64,000 bases of DNA. It comes from Microbacterium jejuense. Its GTDB lineage: Bacteria; Actinomycetota; Actinomycetes; Actinomycetales; Microbacteriaceae. The notes under the pieces were generated by a model, which saw nothing but the letters and a program-made list of their open reading frames with translations, was not told where the DNA came from and ran no database searches. The DNA lies in NCBI RefSeq assembly GCF_019511665.1, contig NZ_JAEUAW010000005.1, forward strand, positions 1-64,000. Reading direction: 5' to 3'. How positions within the stretch are numbered: the first letter of the stretch is position 1; every line of letters starts with the position of its first letter. Position numbers and translations under genes: made by a program. Shown here piece by piece: positions 1 to 9,693 of this stretch.

Positions 1-109
<109 letters not shown>

Positions 110-340
110 AAATGATAGCCACGCACAATCGGGAAAAACGACCGAAACGCAGCGAGTTCAACCATGACCAAAAACGAATATCAAACTGACATCCATGAAT
201 TGATCCAAAAAGACCCCCACCAACCACAAACGTGGTCGACAGAGATAAAATTGGCATTTGACAAGTGCACGCTGTTGAGTTCTCAAAGATCGGACGCACC
301 CAGGTTCAGCCTCACGACCTCGCCCCAGGGCAACTTCACT
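110..340 (-). other. 16S rRNA leader
   Basis: This non-coding stretch lies between the rRNA promoters and the 16S gene. On the minus strand it holds a boxA-like antitermination block (271-290) followed by a T-rich, relatively AT-rich leader that contrasts with the ~70% GC around it. Open frames here are short and unlike proteins. The role, antitermination and RNase III processing of the pre-rRNA, is inferred from known actinobacterial rrn leaders. Confidence 0.75.
271..290 (-). promoter_or_regulatory. rRNA boxA antitermination element
   Basis: The minus strand reads TTTGAGAACTCAACAGC, the block conserved in actinobacterial rrn leaders (mycobacteria have TTTGAGAACTCAATAG at the same place). 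It is expected to recruit the NusB/NusE antitermination complex. It lies about 50 nt downstream of the predicted P2 start. Confidence 0.75.
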
Positions 341-368
341 ATCCTATCCTGCCTGATCCGTCTGTCAA
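341..368 (-). promoter_or_regulatory. rRNA promoter P2 (proximal)
   Basis: On the minus strand there is a perfect -35 hexamer TTGACA (363-368), a 16-nt spacer and TAGGAT (341-346) as -10. Transcription would start near 334. Confidence 0.8.
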
Positions 369-434
369 ACCGACACGCCGCGATCTTCAGATCGACTGGC
401 TCGTCGGCGACCGCGGTCTCCGAGGCAGAAACCC

Positions 435-463
435 ATCCTAGACCCGAGGGTCTCCACACTCAA
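435..463 (-). promoter_or_regulatory. rRNA promoter P1 (distal)
   Basis: On the minus strand TTGAGT (458-463) and TAGGAT (435-440) are separated by 17 nt. It has the same -10 as P2 and sits 94 nt upstream, giving a tandem rrn promoter pair. Confidence 0.65.
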
Positions 464-629
464 ACGAGTGAGGCGGAGGGGATCGTCCGCCGCTTGAGGG
501 GGTCGAGGCCTTCAGCCTCTCCGCTTCCCTGTGGGGCGAACTCGGAATACATTACGTGCGTTCCGCCCGCGGGTCGAATCGACCGTGCATCCCGGGCGTG
601 TCGCGGCGCCGGCGATGAGACCGCGCGCG

Positions 630-1262
630 TCAATTGTCCCTCACGACGCTCCGCGCGCGGCGCAGGTCCGCGACCAGCCCGGCGCGCGCTTCGCTTCTCT
701 CCGCCGCATCGCGCACGCGCAGGATCGCCGACGGATGGATCGTGACGACCACGGGTGCCTGCGCCCCGTCGATCGGGTGTCCCCGCTCCTCGCCGATCTT
801 GACCGGGCGGCCGAGCACCGCCCGTGCCGCCGTCGCCCCGAGACAGACGATGACCTCGGGCTGCACCGCGGCGAACTCGGCCTCCAGCCATGGGCGGCAG
901 GCCGTGATGTTCCCCACGTCGGGTCGGCGGTGGATGCGTCGTTTACCGCGTTCCTCGAATCGGAAATGCTTGACCGCGTTGGTCAGGTACACCTCGTCGC
1001 GAGCGATGCCCGCCTCCTCCAGCGCCTCTGCGAGGACGCGTCCGGCCGGGCCGACGAACGGCTCGCCCTCCCGGTCCTCGCGGTCGCCGGGCTGCTCGCC
1101 GACCAGCATGAGCGATGCCGGCGCGCTCCCCTCACCGAACACCGCCTGCGTCGCGGCACGCCACAACTCGCAGCCGCGGCATCCCTGCACGGCACCCTGC
1201 AGTTGCGCCACATCGGCCGTATGAGGCACCCAGGCGTCCGCGCCCGGCCGTTCCTCGTCCAT
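630..1262 (-). CDS. udgX: UdgX-type uracil-DNA glycosylase ([4Fe-4S])
   Basis: The 210-aa protein belongs to the family 4/5-like uracil-DNA glycosylases. Four cysteines (C28, C31, C122, C140) are placed to bind the [4Fe-4S] cluster. Motif A is GEQPGD (55-60), the UdgX version of GEAPG, and motif B is HPSAILR (176-182). The diagnostic feature is the inserted loop KRRIH (107-111): in Mycobacterium smegmatis UdgX the equivalent histidine (H109) forms a covalent bond with the deoxyribose after uracil removal. Length matches that enzyme (about 209 aa). A -10 (TAGGGT) lies 6 nt before the ATG, so the mRNA is probably leaderless. Function is by family; activity is not shown here. Confidence 0.9.
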   Translation of the reverse strand: MDEERPGADAWVPHTADVAQLQGAVQGCRGCELWRAATQAVFGEGSAPASLMLVGEQPGDREDREGEPFVGPAGRVLAEALEEAGIARDEVYLTNAVKHFRFEERGKRRIHRRPDVGNITACRPWLEAEFAAVQPEVIVCLGATAARAVLGRPVKIGEERGHPIDGAQAPVVVTIHPSAILRVRDAAERSEARAGLVADLRRARSVVRDN

Positions 1263-1268
1263 GCGGCG

Positions 1269-1274
1269 ACCCTA
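1269..1274 (-). promoter_or_regulatory. -10 element, leaderless promoter of udgX
   Basis: TAGGGT on the minus strand lies exactly 6 nt before the ATG at 1262. This spacing places the transcription start at or next to the start codon. Confidence 0.55.
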
Positions 1275-1349
1275 CGACGACGCCGACGTGCGGGCACCGG
1301 CCTGGCGACACGACGGAACGACGAGTATCGTCCCGCCGCCGGCGCGATC

Positions 1350-2183
1350 TCAGTGCTCGCGGGACGCCGGTGTCATATCGGCCCGGGATCGGCGCGCGCG
1401 CAGCATCTGCACCCCGATGCACAGTGCGAGCGTCGCCGCGCCCCACACCGCACAAGCCGGAGGAAGCACGCGGTAACCGAGGTGCGCGGGAGTGAAGTCG
1501 GCGTCGAAGGGGCCGAACGCGACGTACCCCCAGCCCCAGGCGACGACCAGCACCACCGGAAGCGAGAGCCACCAGCACCACCGGAGCCAGGACGGCACGA
1601 GACGGAGAGTGGTTGCCGCCACCCCGCGCCGCGCCAGCCACACCACCGCGTACGCGCCGAGGATCGCCAGTCCGATCACGCTCGAACCGTGCTGCAGCCA
1701 TTTGTAGCCCGGAAGCGGTCCCCACGACGCATCGAGCAACGGGATCACCGCCGAGCCCCAGCGCCCCTCGTGCGTGAAGAGGTCCCAGACGATGTGGCTC
1801 ACGACTCCGATCGCGAGCGACACGACGAGCAGCAGCGTGCCGCCCATACTCGGGCGCGCCCGCTGCGGGCGGGCGAACGTCTCGACGAACGAGGGCCGCG
1901 CGCCGGCATCCCACTCCCCCGGCAACCGCTCCGCGAGCCATCGGGGCGACAGCTCGCGGGCCGCCGGCCGCAGGACGCACCGCCAGACCAGCAGCAGCGC
2001 GAGCGCCACCGCCATCGTCACCGGAAGCCAGGCGAACGCGTGCGTGACGCCGTACGTCAGGGGCAGCCCCCTCACGAACAGCGGAAGGTCGGGTGTCATC
2101 GCACCGATCGCGATCGCCGCGGGCACGAGCGGCGTCCGGACGAACGGGAGCGCGACGACCGCGTGGCTCGGGGTGAACGGCAT
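1350..2183 (-). CDS. DUF4184 family integral membrane protein
   Basis: The 277-aa protein begins with MPFTPSHAVVALPF and GAMTPDLPLF, the N-terminal signature of the DUF4184 family. Histidines and aspartates in the membrane segments (PSH, TPDLP, SHIVWDLFTHEG at about 130) recall metal-binding motifs of membrane-bound hydrolases, but no activity has been established. I count about six hydrophobic segments (around 15-35, 50-70, 115-135, 165-185, 200-220, 245-265). It starts 10 nt after the tyrS stop, so it is probably co-transcribed with and downstream of tyrS. Confidence 0.8.
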   Translation of the reverse strand: MPFTPSHAVVALPFVRTPLVPAAIAIGAMTPDLPLFVRGLPLTYGVTHAFAWLPVTMAVALALLLVWRCVLRPAARELSPRWLAERLPGEWDAGARPSFVETFARPQRARPSMGGTLLLVVSLAIGVVSHIVWDLFTHEGRWGSAVIPLLDASWGPLPGYKWLQHGSSVIGLAILGAYAVVWLARRGVAATTLRLVPSWLRWCWWLSLPVVLVVAWGWGYVAFGPFDADFTPAHLGYRVLPPACAVWGAATLALCIGVQMLRARRSRADMTPASREH

Positions 2184-2193
2184 CCGGCCGGAT

Positions 2194-3516
2194 TCAGCCG
2201 ACGAACACGCCCGCGAGCGTCTTCTTGCCGCGCCGCAGCACCGAGACGCCTCCCGGCAGAGATCCCTCCACCGTCGCGGAGTCGTCGTCGACCTTGGCGC
2301 CGTCCAGCGACACCCCGCCCTGCGCGATCGCGCGACGCGCCTCGGACAGGCTCGCCACGAGTCCCGTGTCGACCAGCGCCTGCACCACTGGAGTCCCGGA
2401 CGCCACCGATGCGTTCGGCAGCTCCTCGAGCGCCTGACGCAGGGTCGACGCGTCGAGCCCGGCCAGGTCGCCCTGCCCGAACAGCGCCTCGGACGCCGCG
2501 ATCACGGCGGTCGCGGCATCCGCACCGTGCACGAAGGTGGTGACCTCCAGCGCGAGGCGCTTCTGCGCGGCACGGCGGAACGGCTCGTCGGCGACGAGGC
2601 GCTCGTACTCCTCGATCTCGGCGCGCGTGAGGAACGTGAAGATCTTGAGCCGCTGGATCACGTCGGCGTCGTCGGTGTTGAGCCAGAACTGGTACATCCG
2701 GTACGGGCTGCACATCGCGGCATCCAGCCAGATCGCGTTGCCCTCGCTCTTGCCGAACTTCGTGCCGTCGCTGTTCGTGATGAGCGGCGTGCCGATCGCG
2801 TGCGCCGACACCCCCTCGACGCGGTGGATCAGGTCCGTGCCGCTGGTGAGGTTGCCCCACTGATCGCTGCCGCCGGTCTGCAGCACGCAGCCGTACTGGC
2901 GGTGCAGCTCCAGGTAGTCCATGCCCTGCAGGATCTGGTAGCTGAACTCGGTGTAGCTGATGCCGGCCTCCGAGTTCAGGCGCGCGGCGACGGCGTCCTT
3001 CTTGAGCATCGTGCCCACGCGGTAGTGCTTGCCGATCTCGCGCAGGAAGTCGATGGCGCTCATCGGAGCGGTCCAATCGAGGTTGTTGACGATGCGCGCC
3101 GCGTTCTCACCCTCGAAGCTGAGGAAGCGCTCGACCTGCGAACGCAGGTAGCCGACCCACTCGGCCACCGTCTCCTTCGTGTTGAGCGTGCGCTCCGCAG
3201 AAGGGCGCGGGTCGCCGATCAGGCCCGTCGAGCCGCCGACGAGACCGAGCGGCCGGTGACCTGCCAGCTGCAGGCGGCGCATGAGCAGCAGCTGCACCAG
3301 GTTGCCGAGATGCAGACTGGGCGCCGTCGGGTCGAAACCGCAGTAATACGTGATCGGGTCCCCGGCGAGAAGGGCGCGCAGCGCCTCCTGGTCGGTGGAC
3401 ACATGCACGAGCCCACGCCACACGATCTCATCCCACACGTTCTCGAACGTCGGGTCGTTGGCGGGCGCCAGTGCGCGCACGGACTGGTCCGGTGCGCTCA
3501 CGTTGGTTTCAGACAC
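2194..3516 (-). CDS. tyrS: Tyrosine--tRNA ligase
   Basis: Cytosolic class I aminoacyl-tRNA synthetase that charges tRNA-Tyr. The 440-aa length is typical of bacterial TyrRS. Visible motifs are the HIGH-type PSLHLGN (66-72), GGSDQWGN (about 215-222), and the KMSKS-type KFGKS (253-257). The last ~70 residues form an S4-like RNA-binding domain (EARRAIAQGGVSLDG). I chose the GTG at 3516 because homologues start there and a -10 hexamer TAATCT lies 7 nt upstream, indicating a leaderless mRNA. The longer open frame upstream overlaps the divergent gene and is not coding. Confidence 0.97.
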   Translation of the reverse strand: MSETNVSAPDQSVRALAPANDPTFENVWDEIVWRGLVHVSTDQEALRALLAGDPITYYCGFDPTAPSLHLGNLVQLLLMRRLQLAGHRPLGLVGGSTGLIGDPRPSAERTLNTKETVAEWVGYLRSQVERFLSFEGENAARIVNNLDWTAPMSAIDFLREIGKHYRVGTMLKKDAVAARLNSEAGISYTEFSYQILQGMDYLELHRQYGCVLQTGGSDQWGNLTSGTDLIHRVEGVSAHAIGTPLITNSDGTKFGKSEGNAIWLDAAMCSPYRMYQFWLNTDDADVIQRLKIFTFLTRAEIEEYERLVADEPFRRAAQKRLALEVTTFVHGADAATAVIAASEALFGQGDLAGLDASTLRQALEELPNASVASGTPVVQALVDTGLVASLSEARRAIAQGGVSLDGAKVDDDSATVEGSLPGGVSVLRRGKKTLAGVFVG

Positions 3517-3523
3517 GACGGCC

Positions 3524-3529
3524 AGATTA
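3524..3529 (-). promoter_or_regulatory. -10 element, leaderless promoter of tyrS
   Basis: TAATCT on the minus strand is 7 nt before the GTG start of tyrS at 3516. Confidence 0.55.
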
Positions 3530-3607
3530 TCAGCGACGGGATGCCGCCTCACGGCCGGTCGGCCGGTCGGCGGGTCGTCGTCCGGGGTGCGTGCCAGACT
3601 TTCGCGC

Positions 3608-4198
3608 ATGGCGCTGTTCCCTGAGGCGATCCTCGTCGCGATCCTGTCGATCTTCCTGTTCCTCGTGCTGTGCGGGGCGCTCGTGCTGATCGTCGTGAGC
3701 CTGCGGCGTCCGACCACGGTGCCGCTGGTGATCGCGGGAGCGCTGGTGACGCTCGGCCTTGTCGTCGTGGCGATCGCACCGGTCCAGATCCCTGTGCTGC
3801 TGGGGCTCATCCTGGCCCTCCTCGGCATCGCCGTCGCGGTCCTCGGCGGCAACCCGGTGACGCGGCGCGTGCTCGACGCGGCGACCGGGGGGCGCGTCCA
3901 TGAGACCGAGGACGGCGGCATCCAGCTCGCTGTCGCGGCCACCGATACGGGTGAGACCGAGGTGCGCACCCTCATGCGCGGCGGCACCGTGATCGGCTAT
4001 CTGGAGCGGGTGGCCGTCGTCATCTCGATCATCGCGGGGTATCCCGAGGCGGTCGCGGTGGTCGTGGCCGTCAAGGGCATCGGCCGCTTCTCGGAGCTCG
4101 CCGCGGCCGAGGCGCGCGAGCGCTTCATCATCGGCACGCTCGCGAGCCTGCTGTGGGCGGGTGTCGTCGGCGGGCTCGTGCGCCTCGCGATCTTCTGA
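3608..4198 (+). CDS. Membrane protein, putative SatD partner
   Basis: The 196-aa protein has two hydrophobic helices near the N-terminus (about 7-30 and 38-58), another at 60-78, a soluble stretch at 80-120, and further hydrophobic segments near 130-160 and 175-192. The C-terminal part (IGYLERVAVVISIIAGYPEA, then KGIGRF and IIGTLASL) resembles the C-terminal region of DUF3307-type membrane proteins often encoded next to SatD genes; that resemblance is from memory. It converges on the satD-like gene with only 5 nt between stops, which supports a functional pair. Function unknown. The ATG at 3608 was chosen because the longer frame overlaps the start of tyrS. Confidence 0.75.
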   Translation: MALFPEAILVAILSIFLFLVLCGALVLIVVSLRRPTTVPLVIAGALVTLGLVVVAIAPVQIPVLLGLILALLGIAVAVLGGNPVTRRVLDAATGGRVHETEDGGIQLAVAATDTGETEVRTLMRGGTVIGYLERVAVVISIIAGYPEAVAVVVAVKGIGRFSELAAAEARERFIIGTLASLLWAGVVGGLVRLAIF

Positions 4199-4203
4199 GG
4201 CGC

Positions 4204-4839
4204 TCAGGGCTCCAGCAGGCCAAACCCCTCGACGACGGCCGCGGCGCCGGATGCCGCGAGCAGCTGTGACACGGCCGACTGGGTGATCCCCTCCTGCGCC
4301 GCCAGCTCACGCTGCGTCACGCCGAAGCACCGTCCGTACGTCAGGCGCCGGGCCCGCTCCGACATGCCGCCGACGAGCTGGTCCCGCGCGAGCAGGTACA
4401 GGTCTGCCCGGCGCGCGGCCTCGTGTGCGGCATCCGGCTCCTCATCGTGGGCGACCACCCACGTGCGCGCGCTCGGCACCGTCCGCTGCTCGAGCGCGTG
4501 GACGTGATCGATCGCGGCGCGCGCGGCCCACCACGCGGGTCCGTCGGGGATGTCGCCGGACGCCGAGGCCACCAGGCCCGTCGCGCCGACGCCGAGTCCG
4601 AAGCGGCACTGCACGATGTCGGGCAGCGCGAGCTGCACCAGCAGCGTCGTCGCGAGCGCTCCGTCGAGGCTCGTGAACACTCCCTGTAGCTCGTCGCCGA
4701 CCGTCGGGCGCAGAGGACGCTCGGCGACAGGGAGATCGCGCTCGACGCGCGCGACGGCGTCGTCGAGCGCGCGCTGTGCGGCATCGCGATCGGGAAGGCG
4801 CCTCGATCCGACGATGTCGACCGTCATAGCCACGGGCAT
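4204..4839 (-). CDS. SatD family protein with C-terminal helix-turn-helix
   Basis: The 211-aa protein matches the SatD family (PF16264): VDIVGS (7-12), VGDELQG (47-53), RFGLGVG (79-85) and DGPAWWAAR (99-107). SatD was named in a Streptococcus mutans acid-tolerance operon and its biochemistry is unknown. The C-terminal 30 residues (QRELAAQEGITQSAVSQLL, 176-194) form a clear helix-turn-helix, so it probably binds DNA. The ATG at 4839 is preceded at 6 nt by TACCCT (-10), and a perfect palindrome at 4854-4876 covers the -35 region, suggesting autoregulation. The blocks around D8, D49 and RFGLGVG resemble class III nucleotide cyclase motifs (inference). Confidence 0.85.
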   Translation of the reverse strand: MPVAMTVDIVGSRRLPDRDAAQRALDDAVARVERDLPVAERPLRPTVGDELQGVFTSLDGALATTLLVQLALPDIVQCRFGLGVGATGLVASASGDIPDGPAWWAARAAIDHVHALEQRTVPSARTWVVAHDEEPDAAHEAARRADLYLLARDQLVGGMSERARRLTYGRCFGVTQRELAAQEGITQSAVSQLLAASGAAAVVEGFGLLEP

Positions 4840-4845
4840 ACGATC

Positions 4846-4851
4846 AGGGTA
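4846..4851 (-). promoter_or_regulatory. -10 element of the satD-like gene
   Basis: TACCCT on the minus strand lies 6 nt before the ATG at 4839, the leaderless spacing seen repeatedly in this window. The palindrome at 4854-4876 begins 2 nt upstream of it. Confidence 0.5.
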
Positions 4852-4853
4852 TC

Positions 4854-4876
4854 ACTGATATTCGCGGAATATCAGT
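4854..4876. promoter_or_regulatory. Perfect palindrome, probable operator of the satD-like gene
   Basis: Two exact 10-bp arms, ACTGATATTC and GAATATCAGT, flank GCG. The element is AT-rich in a GC-rich genome and sits over the spacer and -35 region of the satD-like promoter, where a repressor would block RNA polymerase. The likeliest ligand is the HTH protein encoded immediately downstream (inference). Confidence 0.75.
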
Positions 4877-4901
4877 CAGGAGCTTATTGCAGTGGCGTCT
4901 G

Positions 4902-6344
<1,443 letters not shown>

Positions 6345-6379
6345 CCGAGGCCGCCGCCCTCTCCCCCACGGCGACGGGA

Positions 6380-7525
6380 TCAGTGGATGCCGGCGGCCGC
6401 GGCGGTCGGACGCACGACGAGCCGCGCCACGAGCCGCGAAATGCGGTCGACGACCCACTCCAGCGGGCCGCGGCCGACGAGCAGCGCCCACGCCGTGGCG
6501 AAGACGACGGTGCCCAGCGCGAACGGCCAGAACGGTGCGAGCCCGCGGAACCCGGCGAGGTCGCCGGGATCGCCGAGGAGCACCGCGGCCAGCACCGCCC
6601 ACACCGCCAGCTGCAGCGTGTACGCCGTGAGCGGCATGGCGCCGACCGCGCGCAGCGGCAGCACGACCCAGCGGACGGCGGTGCGACACAGCAGCAGGCA
6701 CGCCCCGATGACCGCGAGCGCGAACCCGCCCGACCCGATCACCTCCAGCAGGCCGCTCGAGTGAGGTCGGGCGGTCCACAGGGCTGCCCCGAACGACGCC
6801 GCCTCGGCCTGCGGGTCGGCGCCCGTGGCGGCATCCATTCCGTATCCCGCGATCGCGAGCGCCGCGCCTGCCGCCACCAGCCACATCTGCACCCTCAGCC
6901 GCGAGACGCCTGCCCGGGCGACGCCGAGACCGGCGACGACGAAGGCGATCCACGTCGTGAACGGATAGTGCCAGCCGAGCACGAGCGACAGGTCGGCGCC
7001 CTCAGGCGTCTGCCACAGCGGCAGCGCGTCGAGCACCACCTGGACGAACGGCATGACCACCGCCAGCGCGGCCGCCATCGGCAGGAGCACCCGCGCGGGG
7101 AGCGCCGTCAACGACACTGCGCACAGGAAGAGGATCGCGTACGCGGGCAGGATCACGTACACGGGCACGCCGGTGAGCACGAGCAGCACTCCCAGCAGCC
7201 ACAGCAGACCCGCCCGCACGACGAGACGCCACCGCGCAGAGCGCATGGCGGCGCCGGAGAAGGGCGTCACCCCACCCGTCATGAGTCCGATCGAGACGCC
7301 GGCGAGCGTGGCGAACAGGATCGACGACCGCCCCTGGACGACCGCGGTCCACGTGCTCGGATCGGTCCACGAGAACGGCTCGGTGATCCACACCAGGTGT
7401 GCGGCGAACATGCCGAGCACGGCGAGCCCGCGGGCGAGATCGACACCGCCCACGCGCCGCGGGCCGTTGAGCCGCGTCCAGCGCGACGCGAGCCAGGGCT
7501 CAGGTGCCCCGCCCGGTCCGCGCAT
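6380..7525 (-). CDS. DUF418/heparan-acetyltransferase-like membrane protein
   Basis: The 381-aa polytopic protein has about ten hydrophobic segments. The N-terminal GGVDLARGLAVLGMFAAHL (26-44) is the R-G-x-A-x-x-G-M-x-x-x-H signature of the DUF1624/heparan-alpha-glucosaminide N-acetyltransferase-like superfamily. The C-terminal RAVGAMPLTAYTLQ matches the DUF418 region. Substrate is unknown. It follows argF by 15 nt on the same strand, so it is probably co-transcribed, and it occupies the place between argF and argH where actinobacteria commonly have argR and argG. Confidence 0.75.
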   Translation of the reverse strand: MRGPGGAPEPWLASRWTRLNGPRRVGGVDLARGLAVLGMFAAHLVWITEPFSWTDPSTWTAVVQGRSSILFATLAGVSIGLMTGGVTPFSGAAMRSARWRLVVRAGLLWLLGVLLVLTGVPVYVILPAYAILFLCAVSLTALPARVLLPMAAALAVVMPFVQVVLDALPLWQTPEGADLSLVLGWHYPFTTWIAFVVAGLGVARAGVSRLRVQMWLVAAGAALAIAGYGMDAATGADPQAEAASFGAALWTARPHSSGLLEVIGSGGFALAVIGACLLLCRTAVRWVVLPLRAVGAMPLTAYTLQLAVWAVLAAVLLGDPGDLAGFRGLAPFWPFALGTVVFATAWALLVGRGPLEWVVDRISRLVARLVVRPTAAAAGIH

Positions 7526-7540
7526 CGGGTGATCCCGCTC

Positions 7541-8464
7541 TCAGCCCTGTCGCAGCAGCCAGACGAGCAGCGCCTTCTGCGCGTGCAGCCGGTTCTCGGC
7601 CTCGTCCCACACGACGGACTGCGGCCCGTCGATGACCTCGGCGTCCACCTCGTAGCCGCGGTCCGCGGGCAGGCAGTGGATGAAGATGGCGTCGTCCTTC
7701 GCGAGACCCATGGTCTCGCCGGTGACCTTGTAGCCGCCGAGGTCGCGGAGCCGCTCGAGCTTCTCCTCCTCCTTGCCCATCGACACCCAGGTGTCGGTGA
7801 CGATGACGTCGGCGCCTGCCGCCGCCTCGAGGGGATCGGTGTAGAGCGTGACCGAGCCGCCGGTCTCGGCGGCACGACGGTCCGCGTCGGCGATGACGTC
7901 GTCGCGCGGCGCGTACGACTCGGGCGACGCGACGCGTACGTGCATCCCCGCCGTGACGCCGGCCAGCACATACGAGTGGGCCATGTTGGACTTGCCGTCG
8001 CCGAAGAAGGCGAGCGTGAGACCTGCGAGCTCGCCCTTGTGCTCCTTGATGGTGAGCAGGTCGGCCAGCAGCTGGCAGGGGTGGAAGTCGTCGCTCAGCG
8101 CGTTGATGACGGGCACCCGCGTGCCCGCGGCCATCTGCTCCAGCCCCGACTGCGCGTAGGTACGCCACACGATCGCCGCCACCTGACGCTCGAGCACGCG
8201 CGCCGTGTCGGACGGCGTCTCTTTGCCGCCGAGCTGGCTGTTGGCGGTCGAGATGATGAGCGGCGACCCGCCGAGGTCGGCGATGCCGACCGCGAACGAC
8301 ACCCTCGTGCGCGTCGACGACTTGTCGAAGATCACGGCGACCGTCTGAGGGCCCGCGAGCGCCTTGTTGGCCCAGCGGTCCTTCTTGAGCTCGACGGCGA
8401 GGTCGAGGATCTCGGCCTGTTCGGCCTGCGTGAGGTCGTCGTCGCGGAGCAGGTGGCGGGTCAT
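7541..8464 (-). CDS. argF: Ornithine carbamoyltransferase
   Basis: Converts ornithine and carbamoyl phosphate to citrulline. The 307-aa protein has the carbamoyl-phosphate motif SSTRTR (49-54), HPCQ (128-131), and HCLP (263-266) with the ornithine-loop cysteine. Length is typical. The ATG at 8464 overlaps the argD stop as ATGA, indicating translational coupling. It is the last arg gene of the argCJBDF run. Confidence 0.97.
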   Translation of the reverse strand: MTRHLLRDDDLTQAEQAEILDLAVELKKDRWANKALAGPQTVAVIFDKSSTRTRVSFAVGIADLGGSPLIISTANSQLGGKETPSDTARVLERQVAAIVWRTYAQSGLEQMAAGTRVPVINALSDDFHPCQLLADLLTIKEHKGELAGLTLAFFGDGKSNMAHSYVLAGVTAGMHVRVASPESYAPRDDVIADADRRAAETGGSVTLYTDPLEAAAGADVIVTDTWVSMGKEEEKLERLRDLGGYKVTGETMGLAKDDAIFIHCLPADRGYEVDAEVIDGPQSVVWDEAENRLHAQKALLVWLLRQG

Positions 8465-9693
8465 GCGGGAACCTCCGTCGTGGTCGGCAGCACCAGGGCG
8501 TCCTCGACGGTGCGCAGGGCCGCCGTGAACAGGGTGACGAACTCGTCGATCTCGACATCGCCGATGGTGAGCGCGGGCACGAGGCGGATCGTGTCGTCGT
8601 TCGTCGCGTTGATGATGAGGCCGTGCTCCTGGGCGGCGGCGACGAGCGCCTTGGCGACGGGATGCCGCAGCCCCACGCCCACCAGAAGCCCCATGCCGCG
8701 GCATCCCACGATCAGCGGCGAGCCGATGCCCTCGATCGCGGCGCGCAGCTGGGCGCCGCGATCGGCGGCGTTCTGCACGAGGCCCGCGCGCTCGATCTCG
8801 CCGAGGACCGCGTTCGCGACGGCCGTGCCGAGCGCGTTACCGCCGAACGTCGATCCGTGCGTGCCGGGGTAGAACAGGTCGCTGGCCGCGCCGAAGGTGA
8901 TCATCGCCCCGATCGGGAAGCCGCTGCCGATCCCCTTCGCGACGGTGATCGCGTCGGGGGTGATGCCTTCGTGCTGGAAGGCGAACCACTCCCCCGTGCG
9001 TCCCGCGCCGGTCTGGATCTCGTCGATGATGAGCAGCGCGCCGTGGCGCTCGGTGATCTCGCGCGCCGCCGTGAGGTAGCCGTCGGGCAGCGGCAGCACG
9101 CCGGCCTCGCCCTTGACGGGCTCGACGAACAGGGCGGCCACGCGGTCGTCGATCGCCGCCTCGAGGGCCTCGACGGTCGAGTCGATGAACTCGACGCCGG
9201 GGGTCATCGGGAGGAACGGCTCCTGCATGTACGGCTTGCCGGTCAGGGCGAGCGTGCCCATCGTGCGGCCGTGGAACGCGTCCTTGAGCGCGAGGATCCG
9301 CGGGCGGTCGGCGCCCCTCTCCCGGCTCTTGGCGCCGTGCAGGCGGGCGAGCTTGAACGCCGCCTCGTTCGCCTCGGCGCCCGAGTTGCCGAAGTACACG
9401 CGTCCGGCCTCGCCCGTCCCGGCGAGGCGCTTGAGCGTCGCCGCCAGCGCGAGCTGCGGCGGCGTGGCGAAGTAGTTCGACACCTGCACGAGGGTCGCCG
9501 CCTGGGCCGCCACCGCATCCACGAACACGGGGTGCGCGTGGCCGAGCGAATCGACGGCGATGCCGGCGAGGAAGTCCAGGTAGCGCTTGCCGTCGGCGTC
9601 CCACAGGTACGCGCCCTCGCCGCGGACGAACAACTGCATGCGAGCGCCGAAGCTCTTCACGAGGTCGCGCGCCTCGTCGTCCTGCCACGTCAT
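8461..9693 (-). CDS. argD: Acetylornithine aminotransferase
   Basis: PLP-dependent class III aminotransferase that makes N-acetylornithine from N-acetylglutamate semialdehyde. In the 410-aa protein DEIQTG (224-229) holds the PLP-nitrogen aspartate and [12 protein letters not shown] (251-262) holds the Schiff-base lysine K253. The ATG at 9693 overlaps the argB stop by 4 nt (ATGA), and the argD stop overlaps the argF start the same way. It may also serve as succinyldiaminopimelate aminotransferase in the lysine pathway, as ArgD does in some bacteria. Confidence 0.96.
   Translation of the reverse strand: MTWQDDEARDLVKSFGARMQLFVRGEGAYLWDADGKRYLDFLAGIAVDSLGHAHPVFVDAVAAQAATLVQVSNYFATPPQLALAATLKRLAGTGEAGRVYFGNSGAEANEAAFKLARLHGAKSRERGADRPRILALKDAFHGRTMGTLALTGKPYMQEPFLPMTPGVEFIDSTVEALEAAIDDRVAALFVEPVKGEAGVLPLPDGYLTAAREITERHGALLIIDEIQTGAGRTGEWFAFQHEGITPDAITVAKGIGSGFPIGAMITFGAASDLFYPGTHGSTFGGNALGTAVANAVLGEIERAGLVQNAADRGAQLRAAIEGIGSPLIVGCRGMGLLVGVGLRHPVAKALVAAAQEHGLIINATNDDTIRLVPALTIGDVEIDEFVTLFTAALRTVEDALVLPTTTEVPA

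Noticed and set aside
110..629. Small coding genes in the rRNA upstream region
   Set aside because: Open frames exist on both strands but cross the rRNA promoters and boxA and show no protein-like composition.
531..2543. Long plus-strand open frame of 670 codons
   Set aside because: Arginine-rich, low-complexity translation antisense to udgX, the DUF4184 gene and tyrS; an effect of ~70% GC codon bias.
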